This document shows, piece after piece, positions 27,146 to 34,287 of a stretch of 64,000 nt of DNA (the first letter of the stretch is position 1; every line of letters starts with the position of its first letter). The position numbers and the translations under genes were made by a program. The notes beneath the pieces are model-generated. The model had not been told where the DNA came from and did not search any database. It saw nothing but the letters and a program-made list of their open reading frames with translations. The stretch spans positions 16,820-80,819 of the forward strand of contig CANFPJ010000004.1 of NCBI GenBank assembly GCA_947448885.1, given 5' to 3'. Source of the stretch: Comamonadaceae bacterium (GTDB lineage: Bacteria > Pseudomonadota > Gammaproteobacteria > Burkholderiales > Burkholderiaceae_C).

Positions 27146-28075
27146 ATGAGCTTTTGGGCCGACATCATCGCCTTGCTGGCCGCCACTTGTTGGGCCGGTG
27201 CCAACACCTGCATCGCGCGGGGGTCTTCTCACCAAGGGGGTGAGAACGGGGCTTTTTTATCCATTTTGCTGACTGCCTTCATTGCCGGTGTGGTGTGGGT
27301 CATCGGTGGTGGCACCGACGGTCAGGCGCTGAACCTGACCGGCCTGGCTTGGTTTGCTGCAGCGGGGGCATTGACCATTTTTGTGGGCCGGGTGTTTTTC
27401 CATTCCAGTGTGCAATACATGGGCGCCGTGCGCAGCTCTTCGGTCAAACGCTTGGTGCCCTTGTTCTCGGTGTTGCTGGGCGTGGTTTACCTGGATGAAA
27501 GCCTGAGTTGGTCTGCGTTGACCGGCATGGTTTTGATTTTTACTGGCTTTGGTGTGTTGGTGTGGGAGTCCAAGCAAAAAACAGCCCCCAAGGGGCCTGA
27601 TGACGCCGCTCACCAGGGGCCCAGTCGCCAAACCTTGCGCATGGGCATGGTCTATGGCGTGGTCTCGGCCGGCGCCTATGCCACTGGCAACATGTCGCGC
27701 AAGTTTGGCCTCTTGCACATTTCTGAACCCGCGTTCGGTGCGATGTTGGGGGCCTTGGTCGGGGCGATCCTGTTTGTGGCTTCGGCGGTGTTTTTGCAAA
27801 GTTACCGCGAGGCGGTGAAAAACACCTTGAAAAAACCCAATCCTTGGCTGCTCAGCGCCGGGATTTTGGCGTCCGCAGGACAACTGCTTTATTTTGTGGC
27901 GATTGACTGGAGTTCTTTGTCGCGGGCCACCCTGATCGTTTCGATGGATGTTTTTTTGACCATCTTGGTCGCCTTGGTGTTTTTTCAAAAGCGCGAGGCG
28001 GTCAATCGGTATGCCGTGGTGGCAGCCGCCCTGGGGGTGTTGGGCACCGGCGTGATCATTGGGGGCGCGGCCTGA
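27146..28075 (+). CDS. DMT/EamA family transporter
   Basis: A 309-residue inner-membrane protein with about ten hydrophobic segments arranged as two EamA repeats (first from SFWADIIALLAATCWAGANT, second from GMVYGVVSAGAYATGNMSRKFGLL). The ends of the repeats carry VYLDESLSWSALTGMVLIFTGFGVLV and VFFQKREAVNRYAVVAAALGVLGTGVIIG, typical of the family. It is the last gene of the plus-strand run and is convergent with Rieske copy 2. It may export or import a pathway metabolite; direction and substrate cannot be told. Confidence 0.85.
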   Translation: MSFWADIIALLAATCWAGANTCIARGSSHQGGENGAFLSILLTAFIAGVVWVIGGGTDGQALNLTGLAWFAAAGALTIFVGRVFFHSSVQYMGAVRSSSVKRLVPLFSVLLGVVYLDESLSWSALTGMVLIFTGFGVLVWESKQKTAPKGPDDAAHQGPSRQTLRMGMVYGVVSAGAYATGNMSRKFGLLHISEPAFGAMLGALVGAILFVASAVFLQSYREAVKNTLKKPNPWLLSAGILASAGQLLYFVAIDWSSLSRATLIVSMDVFLTILVALVFFQKREAVNRYAVVAAALGVLGTGVIIGGAA

Positions 28076-28126
28076 TCGGCTGCGCGCCGTGTCGGGCTTG
28101 GGTTGAAAACGGTTGAAACCGGCGCT

Positions 28127-29434
28127 TCACATGCCCGCTTTTTCAGTGCTGCGCGGCAACACGATGCCGTCATAGGGTTTGGCATCGATGCCCATGGCTT
28201 GTGAAAAAGCCTGGCGCACCGCCTCGGGTTGACCGGCTTGAAACGGATAAGTGGCGTACAAGAGTTTCAAACGTGGATTGGCCATGATTTGTTCCACCGT
28301 GTGGGCTTGCAGCAACTCATCACGGTCCATCATGGGCAAAACCACGCGTTGGTTTTGGGCAGGGTCACGCAAGATGCCTTTGGCTTCCTCGCCCTTGGCG
28401 ATGCGGGCCATTTCATCAAAAAAGCGCCGTCGAATGGCCACCACACCGCCATCACTGGCACCCAGTGACTCTTGGCTGCGGTCTGCAACCACACCCTGCC
28501 CAACCCAGGCAATGAAATCTTGGTTCATCACGTGGGTGTCGATCCAGCGGCCCTGTGCATCTTTGAGCGGCCCATGCCAGGTGGGGATGTGGTCTTGCAC
28601 GTAGGGCTCGTGCCCGGCCGGCACGCGGGTGTATTTCCAAGTGATGCTCAGGGTGTTGTGGTCATCGATGGGCACACGCCACTCAAAATGCTCGCCCAAG
28701 AAAAACCCATTCGGCCACAGGCACACACGGCCCACCGTCCAAGCCTGGTTGTGCTCGTCGCTGTCTTGTTTGGTGCGGCGATAGGTGAAGCCAAATTCAA
28801 ATTCATCAAAGGCCAATTTCAAATGCGTCGGGCCCAACTTGGTGCTGCCGGTGCGCAGGCGGTTGCCCCAGTTCTCGTGCATCCATTCGAAGTGCACGGG
28901 GTCGATGGAGTTTTCTTGGCACTGGAACCAATTGCAGGGCACTTCAGAGATGACCACCTGGCTGAAGCCATTGGGCCATGAAAAGGCTTCCCAATCGGGC
29001 AACAACGGTGCCGGTTGCGGCCCCATGTACGTCCACAACATGCCACCCTGGGATTGCACCGGGTAGGACTTGATGCGGATGCGATCCTTGACGTTGCGCT
29101 CGGGGTAAACGGTGTCTTCATAGGGTTGTGCAATGCAGCGCCCGGTTTCATCAAAATTCCAACCGTGGTAGTTGCAGCGCAGGCCTTTGGCCTCGACCAT
29201 GCCGTAACTCAGGTCGGCGCGCCGATGGGCGCATTGGCGATCCACCAGGCCATGGGTGCCGCTCAAATCTTTGTACAGCACCAAGTCTTCACCCAACAAA
29301 CGAATGGCTTTGGTGGCTTGGTGGTCAAACTCTGACACGCCGGCGATCGGCATCCAATAGCGGCGCAGCAATTCGCCCATGGGGGTGCCCGCCCCCACTT
29401 GGGTCAGTTGTTGGTTTTGTTCAGGGCTGAGCAT
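28127..29434 (-). CDS. LigXa-like Rieske [2Fe-2S] oxygenase, copy 2
   Basis: A 435-residue terminal oxygenase and close paralogue of the 19.6 kb protein. Shared long blocks include the EDLVLYKDLSGT, PQPAPLLPDWEAFSW, and ENSIDPVHFEWMHENWGN segments. Rieske ligands lie in CAHRRADLSYGMVEAKGLRC plus YHGW, and iron ligands in DPVHFEWMH. It is the last gene of the operon that begins with ridA, placed after the ring-cleavage dioxygenase. A role in hydroxylating or O-demethylating the aromatic ring before cleavage is inferred from context. No electron-transfer partner is encoded alongside. Confidence 0.9.
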   Translation of the reverse strand: MLSPEQNQQLTQVGAGTPMGELLRRYWMPIAGVSEFDHQATKAIRLLGEDLVLYKDLSGTHGLVDRQCAHRRADLSYGMVEAKGLRCNYHGWNFDETGRCIAQPYEDTVYPERNVKDRIRIKSYPVQSQGGMLWTYMGPQPAPLLPDWEAFSWPNGFSQVVISEVPCNWFQCQENSIDPVHFEWMHENWGNRLRTGSTKLGPTHLKLAFDEFEFGFTYRRTKQDSDEHNQAWTVGRVCLWPNGFFLGEHFEWRVPIDDHNTLSITWKYTRVPAGHEPYVQDHIPTWHGPLKDAQGRWIDTHVMNQDFIAWVGQGVVADRSQESLGASDGGVVAIRRRFFDEMARIAKGEEAKGILRDPAQNQRVVLPMMDRDELLQAHTVEQIMANPRLKLLYATYPFQAGQPEAVRQAFSQAMGIDAKPYDGIVLPRSTEKAGM

Positions 29435-29495
29435 GAAGGTTCTCCTGCCATGGGGCCTAAGCCCATGAAAAATTCAGATGTCCCTGGGCGGTGAA

Positions 29496-30491
29496 TCAAG
29501 CCTGCCACACGGCAAAGGCCGCGCCCACCCCGGTTCCAGCGGGTGTGCGCCGCAAGGTGTGATAACTGTGCCAAGTCAACGGCAGGGCTTTCACGGCACC
29601 CGCGGTCACCACCCAATTGAGGATTTCAGACGAGCCAGAATTCAATGCCCCACGCGGCAGATCGCGCAAAGCTTGATGATCGCCGCTTTGCAAGGCGGTC
29701 AGAATGGTTTGATCCAGGGTTTCATCGACGATGAAATGGCTCAATCCTCCCGAGGCCACCACCGCGACCCGCAAGTTTTGTGGACAGTCGCGCAAGGCCT
29801 GTCCCAAGGCCAAACCAAAATCATGGCAACGGCGGGCGCTGGGGACGTTGGGACCATAGTAGGTGTTGAGCAAAACGGGCAGCACCGGAATGGCTTTGCC
29901 CCTGAACAAGCGCTTGATGATGAAGCCATAGGCGTGGCCAAAACCCGCGTTCTCGGGATGGGCCACATGCGAGCAGGCGCCAATGTCAAAGTCGGCATTG
30001 ATCAGGCGCTCGATCAAGGCCAAGGCCAATTCGCTGCTGGCCGCCACGGTGTGCAAGTCGTCCATCAAATAGCCACGGCCCATTTGTTGAATCCATTCGG
30101 GGCTGTCGGGGTGGCCGTATTTGTTGCTGGTGATGAAGCGTTCACCGTGGTAGATGGCGATGGCCGGTTGATTGGCGGATGTGAACAACTCGCGTTGATC
30201 GTCGCCCACGATCACCACCACATCGGGCGCGACTTGCGCCAACACATCACCCAAGTGGTCCAAAGCCTGGTCACAGGCCTTGGATTTTTGGCTGAAGGTT
30301 TCGAAGTTCACTTCATCGGCATAGCGTGGACCGACCTCGGCCAGCAATTGCTCATAGGTGACCAAGCGGCCGTCCGAGTGGTTCAAGCCGGTATTGGCAT
30401 AGTCCACTTCGGAACGGCGTTGCCATTGATCGACCGTGAGCGCCAACAGGGGTGTGTGCGACACCCCCATGCCCAAAACGATGGATGCCAT
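29496..30491 (-). CDS. class III extradiol ring-cleavage dioxygenase (LigB superfamily)
   Basis: Fe(II)-dependent extradiol dioxygenase, 331 residues, cleaving a catecholic or gallate-like ring. The N-terminus MASIVLGMGVSHTPLLAL carries the metal-region His12 and resembles 3-O-methylgallate dioxygenase (DesZ)-type proteins more than LigB of protocatechuate 4,5-dioxygenase. Other family segments are VVIVGDDQRELF, ACSHVAHPENAGFGHAYGF and VASGGLSHFIVDE. No separate small LigA-type subunit gene is present, again as in single-chain DesZ/gallate dioxygenases. It lies 6 bp after the LigJ-like gene, so the two products act consecutively by inference. Confidence 0.87.
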   Translation of the reverse strand: MASIVLGMGVSHTPLLALTVDQWQRRSEVDYANTGLNHSDGRLVTYEQLLAEVGPRYADEVNFETFSQKSKACDQALDHLGDVLAQVAPDVVVIVGDDQRELFTSANQPAIAIYHGERFITSNKYGHPDSPEWIQQMGRGYLMDDLHTVAASSELALALIERLINADFDIGACSHVAHPENAGFGHAYGFIIKRLFRGKAIPVLPVLLNTYYGPNVPSARRCHDFGLALGQALRDCPQNLRVAVVASGGLSHFIVDETLDQTILTALQSGDHQALRDLPRGALNSGSSEILNWVVTAGAVKALPLTWHSYHTLRRTPAGTGVGAAFAVWQA

Positions 30492-30497
30492 GGCGGG

Positions 30498-31481
30498 TCA
30501 GAACTTGAAACGGCTGTACAAGCGGGTGCAGTTGCACTCAAACACATTGCGCTTGTCTTGTTCGGTCAAGAAATCAATGCTTTCGATCACCGGTTTGAGG
30601 TCATCAAAGTCCAAACCGGTGGTCGGGTCCACAGCACTGCCGGTGCCTGGCTTTTCAGTGGCGAACAACACCCGATCGGGGCCCACCACTTTGAACAGCA
30701 ACTCCAGCGCATGCTTGTCGTAGGTGGTGGTGTCAAAGTGCAAACGCTTGAGTTGGTCGTCGAAATACTCGCCGCCATTGCGCACCGTCCACGCCCGAAA
30801 ACGCCCCATTTGATAGGGGATCGCACCGCCACCATGGGGCACGATGAGCTTGAGCTTGGGGAACTTTTTGAACACTGGCGAATTCAAAATCGAGTGAATG
30901 GCAATGCTTTCCTCATTGATGAACTTCAGGGTATAGCTTTCGCGCGCCTGGCAACTGCCGGCCGAGTGAATCAAGGCGGGGATGTCGAGTTCGCACAGCT
31001 TGTCATACAAGGGGTACCAAAACTCATCGCCCAATCCCGGCGGGGGCAAGGTGTCTCCCTCGGTGGGGTCGGGGTTGAGCAAGCAGCCGATGAAGCCCTG
31101 CTCTTTGACACGAAACTCCAATTCGTCAAAACAATTGACGGGGCTGGTGTCGCGGTATTGCGGCAAGCCAGCGACCGCGCGAAAACGCGTGGGGAACATG
31201 GTGACCGTGCGAAAGACCAAATCGTTCATGTGCTGGGTCCACAGCGCGGTGACCCGGGCTGGTTTGACCGAGTGCATTTGCATGTACGGGCGCGGCGACA
31301 AAAACTGGATGTCGGTGCCCACCCGGTCCATCAAATCAATGATGGTCTGACCGGCAACGCGCACCGCGTCATCGGTGAGCTTGGGCGGAAACGATGGGTT
31401 GGAGCGGCTGGCCACCAACTCGGCCATGAATTTGTAGCTCTCGGGCGGCACCACGACGTGGGCATGTGAATCGATGATCAA
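30498..31481 (-). CDS. ligJ: LigJ-like 4-oxalomesaconate hydratase (amidohydrolase family)
   Basis: Amidohydrolase-2 family protein of 327 residues. It resembles Sphingobium LigJ, which hydrates 4-oxalomesaconate to 4-carboxy-4-hydroxy-2-oxoadipate: shared blocks are FIGCLLNPDP, ALIHSAGSC, VPHGGGAIPYQMGRFRAW and DPTTGLDFDDLKPVI. The metal motif DSHAHVVV opens the protein. The TTG at 31481 is chosen because AGGAG lies 7 nt upstream and because family members begin with IIDxHxH; the frame to 31541 would add 20 unrelated residues. It sits between the aldolase-like and dioxygenase genes, the expected pathway order. Confidence 0.85.
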   Translation of the reverse strand: MIIDSHAHVVVPPESYKFMAELVASRSNPSFPPKLTDDAVRVAGQTIIDLMDRVGTDIQFLSPRPYMQMHSVKPARVTALWTQHMNDLVFRTVTMFPTRFRAVAGLPQYRDTSPVNCFDELEFRVKEQGFIGCLLNPDPTEGDTLPPPGLGDEFWYPLYDKLCELDIPALIHSAGSCQARESYTLKFINEESIAIHSILNSPVFKKFPKLKLIVPHGGGAIPYQMGRFRAWTVRNGGEYFDDQLKRLHFDTTTYDKHALELLFKVVGPDRVLFATEKPGTGSAVDPTTGLDFDDLKPVIESIDFLTEQDKRNVFECNCTRLYSRFKF

Positions 31482-31541
31482 AGGGGTTCTCCTGTGGGGT
31501 GGCTGAAAAAGTCTGAATGGGAATGCGTCAACAAAGCGCAC

Positions 31542-32192
31542 TCAAGTGCGGGTCTGCAACTGGTGATAGCGGTGCTTTTCCCGCGCTTGGCGCAGGCTCA
31601 TGCCCTCGCGCACCGACTGTCGAATCGCATCTTCGGCCGCTTGAATGGCCTCGGCCGCGTCCAACACCTCGTTTTCGCGGTCTTGGGGAATCACCACCAC
31701 ACCGTCAGCGTCGCCGCGCATCAAGTCGCCTGGGCAAACGCGCACGTCACCAATGTTGACGGGTGTGCCAGTGGTTTCCACCTGCACCCGGTCTTTGCCG
31801 GTGCGCATCCAATGGTCGCGGCTGTAAATGGGGTAGCCCAGTTCCAGGCACAGCGACACATCGCGGTTGATGCCATCGATCACCGTGCCCGCAATGCCTT
31901 TGCGGTGGGCAATTTCGGTCAAGATGTCGCCCCACACCGTGGCGTTGTCGCGCCCACCGTTGTCGAGCACGATGACACTGCCGGGGGCCACGTCGTCGAT
32001 GTAGTCACCCACGGTACCGGGCACAGAACCCGCAGGGCCATACAGCAGGGTCCAAGCGCGACCGGTCATGCGAAAGTCGCTGGAGCGGGGTTTGATTTTG
32101 TAGCACTGCCCGTTCAGGCCATGGCGATCCAAAGCATCGCTGAGGGTGGCGGTGTCGAGCTGGGAAGCGCGTTGCACGTTGGCGTCGGTCAT
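31542..32192 (-). CDS. LigK/RraA-type 4-carboxy-4-hydroxy-2-oxoadipate aldolase
   Basis: A 216-residue RraA-fold class II aldolase, expected to split CHA into pyruvate and oxaloacetate. The active-site elements are intact: WGDILTEIAHRKGIAG followed by VIDGINRD (Arg-Asp pair). Other marks are TLSDALDRHGLNGQ and VCPGDLMRGDADGVVVIP. The C-terminal helical tail (AAEDAIRQSVREGMSLRQAREKHRYHQ) is typical of this aldolase group. It follows a second RraA-like gene and precedes ligJ; together with the dioxygenase they form a complete gallate-type lower pathway on paper. Confidence 0.83.
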   Translation of the reverse strand: MTDANVQRASQLDTATLSDALDRHGLNGQCYKIKPRSSDFRMTGRAWTLLYGPAGSVPGTVGDYIDDVAPGSVIVLDNGGRDNATVWGDILTEIAHRKGIAGTVIDGINRDVSLCLELGYPIYSRDHWMRTGKDRVQVETTGTPVNIGDVRVCPGDLMRGDADGVVVIPQDRENEVLDAAEAIQAAEDAIRQSVREGMSLRQAREKHRYHQLQTRT

Positions 32193-32220
32193 GGCGGGTC
32201 TTTCCTAAAAGCGGGGCTGA

Positions 32221-32880
32221 TCATTTCAGCATGTGTTCGTAATCCGCACCCATCACTTGGCTGACGGGTTGACCCGCCCGCAGGGCTTGGGCCATGGCGG
32301 CTTCGCGTCCAACGATCATTTCAGCGGCCTTCAAAACGCGATCAATGTCGGCGGCGGCAATGAACACCGCCCCGCTGGCATCGGCAATCACGTAGTCACC
32401 CGGGCAAACAGTGACCTCCCCGATGCGCACCGGTTGGTTGGTGAAGGCTTCAGCCACCCGAGAACGAGCGGTGCGGGCCGTCAGGCCACGGGCATACACC
32501 GGAAATTCATAGGCGCGGGCCTCGTCGATATCGCGCACTGGGCCATCCACCACCACCCCTGCCACTTGCCGCAGTTTGGCGGCCAAGGACAAAATGCCGC
32601 CCCAGGAGCCTGCGTCCAAACCGGTGCGTTGCTCGATCACGATCACGTCCCCAGGTTGCGCGGCTTCAATCGCGGTGGTGCCCAGGTGTCGCGGCGCACC
32701 TTCATGGGGCGGTACTTGCGCAGCCGGCACCAATTTGTAGGTCACCACTTTTCCCGCTATGCGTTGTTGGGTCGACTGTTGGGTCAGGCCGCTGACGCTG
32801 GGGGGCAGGCCCAATTTGTCCATGGCGTCGGACACCGCACACACATCCAGGCGCTGCAAGCGCTTGACCGGGTCATCCAT
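32221..32880 (-). CDS. RraA-type aldolase homologue, second copy of the operon
   Basis: A 219-residue RraA-family protein beginning MDDPVKRLQRLDVCAVSDAMDKLGLPPSV from ATG 32880. The frame opens at 33006, but that extension lies within ridA. Catalytic motif intact: SWGGILSLAAKLRQVAGVVVDGPVRD. The R-D pair supports HMG/CHA aldolase or oxaloacetate decarboxylase activity. It overlaps the ridA stop by 8 bp. Why the operon carries two intact paralogues is unclear: they may handle different ring-cleavage products. Confidence 0.82.
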   Translation of the reverse strand: MDDPVKRLQRLDVCAVSDAMDKLGLPPSVSGLTQQSTQQRIAGKVVTYKLVPAAQVPPHEGAPRHLGTTAIEAAQPGDVIVIEQRTGLDAGSWGGILSLAAKLRQVAGVVVDGPVRDIDEARAYEFPVYARGLTARTARSRVAEAFTNQPVRIGEVTVCPGDYVIADASGAVFIAAADIDRVLKAAEMIVGREAAMAQALRAGQPVSQVMGADYEHMLK

Positions 32881-33292
32881 GCTGACCGTCCTTGACCACC
32901 GCAACGACCTCGATTTGCACCAACATGCCGCCGGGCAGGTCGGCCACCATGGTGTGGCGAGCGGGTCGGTCATGCGGATCAGGGAAGCATTGGAGCCACT
33001 CTGCATTCAGCGCATCGCGATGGCTGTTGTCTTTCACGTAGGCTTTGACATGCACCACATCACCCAGATCGGCCCCACCCTGGGCCAACAAACTGCGCAA
33101 ATTCATGAACATGAACTTGGCTTGGCTGGGGCTATCGGCGGGCAAGGTGTCGGTGGCAGGGTCTTTCCCCATGATGCCGGATGAATAAATCATGTTGCCC
33201 ACGCGGGCTCCCATGGGAATCGGGGCATTGCCGTGGCTGACGCCAGGCACTTCGATCGATCTGCGGCCTCGGTTGGGCATGCTTGAACTCAT
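32873..33292 (-). CDS. RidA/YjgF/YER057c/UK114 family protein
   Basis: A 139-residue RidA-fold protein. RidA members hydrolyse reactive enamines or imines, and several catabolic operons carry diverged versions with hydrolase or deaminase roles. The conserved Arg lies in DRPARHTMV, followed by ADLPGGMLVQIEVVAVV; the N-terminal half has GNMIYSSGIMGKDPATDTL. SD AAGGA precedes the ATG. It is the first gene of the minus-strand ring-cleavage operon, next to the divergent GntR regulator. Confidence 0.86.
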   Translation of the reverse strand: MSSSMPNRGRRSIEVPGVSHGNAPIPMGARVGNMIYSSGIMGKDPATDTLPADSPSQAKFMFMNLRSLLAQGGADLGDVVHVKAYVKDNSHRDALNAEWLQCFPDPHDRPARHTMVADLPGGMLVQIEVVAVVKDGQHG

Positions 33293-33375
33293 TGAATATC
33301 CTTGTGATTCATCAACTTATGGGGGTTTGATCAGCCTCTGAGCGACTTTTCGCCTGGCAACCATTTCCAGAGGCG

Positions 33376-33443
33376 GGCTTCACCCATGCTATTGAATTCA
33401 ATTTTGCATGCCATCAGGGGAATCCCTCATGACTGGTGAAGCC
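33376..33443. repeat. 9-bp inverted repeat in the ridA/gntR intergenic region
   Basis: GGCTTCACC (33376-33384) and GGTGAAGCC (33435-33443) are exact reverse complements flanking the palindrome at 33391-33402. They could be auxiliary operator half-sites or form a cruciform; function unproven. Confidence 0.5.
33391..33402. promoter_or_regulatory. candidate GntR operator, ATTGAATTCAAT palindrome
   Basis: A perfect 12-bp palindrome in the 164-bp region between the divergent ridA operon and the FCD-type GntR gene. The layout (regulator divergent from its target, palindrome with ATT...AAT ends) matches how such regulators, for example VanR-type, work. Binding is inferred. Confidence 0.5.
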
Positions 33444-33456
33444 GCCCTCACGTCAA

Positions 33457-34173
33457 ATGCCAAACAAGATGGCGCTTGAACAATCCCCAGAATCCAAAAA
33501 CCGCAGCCGCAAGGCCCAAGGGGCGATGGGGCGTGCGCTGAGCCAGATCAAAGACATGATCGTCAATGGCGAGCTCAACCCGGGCGAGCAAATTCGACAA
33601 GAAGAAATGGCGCTGAAACTCGCTGTCAGCCGCGTCCCCTTGCGCGAAGCATTGAATGTGTTGGCCGACCAAGGCCTGCTGTACCACCGCCCCCACCAGG
33701 GCTACTTTGTGACCAAACGCGACCCGGGTCAATATGCGCAAATCCGGCGCATGCTGCATTTGCTGGAAAACGAATTGATGGCCACCATCGCTTGGCCTGG
33801 GCCAGAAGATTTACAGCGCTTGAACGATTTGAACGCGCAAATGCAACGTTGCGTGGACGCCGCCGACACCCAGCAACTCATTGAATTGAATCAACAATTT
33901 CATTTCGCCATCTTTGGCTTGTCACCCAACCGGCTGATCATGGACGAGGTCGCCCGTTTGTGGGCCTTGATCGAACCCGGCATGTGGGACAAGTTCGACA
34001 CCCATCAGCAGCGAATCCAAACCCTGCTGGAACATGAACGCCTGATCCAGACCCTGGCCGAGCAGGACCGTGCCGCCTGTGTCGCGCAAATGGAACAACA
34101 CCGCTACAGCCCAGAAGACGGCATGCCCATCGAGTTGCCCGGGGTGGTGATCGAACCCACACCGCTGGTTTGA
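33457..34173 (+). CDS. GntR-family (FCD subfamily) transcriptional regulator
   Basis: A regulator of about 238 residues. The N-terminal winged helix is IKDMIVNGELNPGEQIRQEEMALKLAVSRVPLREALNVLADQGLL, textbook GntR. The all-helical FCD ligand domain follows, with metal or ligand-binding residues in NQQFHFAIF and HERLIQTL. ATG 33457 was chosen; GTG 33436 and ATG 33469 are also in frame. Divergent orientation to the ridA-RraA-ligJ-dioxygenase-Rieske operon makes it the obvious local regulator, probably a repressor released by a pathway acid. Confidence 0.88.
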   Translation: MPNKMALEQSPESKNRSRKAQGAMGRALSQIKDMIVNGELNPGEQIRQEEMALKLAVSRVPLREALNVLADQGLLYHRPHQGYFVTKRDPGQYAQIRRMLHLLENELMATIAWPGPEDLQRLNDLNAQMQRCVDAADTQQLIELNQQFHFAIFGLSPNRLIMDEVARLWALIEPGMWDKFDTHQQRIQTLLEHERLIQTLAEQDRAACVAQMEQHRYSPEDGMPIELPGVVIEPTPLV

Positions 34174-34287
34174 ACGGGGCACCCGTCGGCAGACGGCCCA
34201 TCTGGCGACTTTGGTAAAACTCACGGGCAGCGTCATGCACACCTGGGCGTGCGGTGATAGACTCCCACCCCCTTTAAGGAGTGCCCC

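Noticed and set aside
29478..31469. A 663-codon open frame on the plus strand
   Set aside because: It lies antisense to the dioxygenase and LigJ-like genes, which have clear family motifs. Its translation (rich in Gly, Gln, His) matches no family; it is a high-GC shadow.
33004..33006. Longer start for the second RraA-type gene
   Set aside because: The extra 42 residues (Trp/Cys-rich) lie inside ridA in another frame; ATG 32880 matches the family N-terminus.
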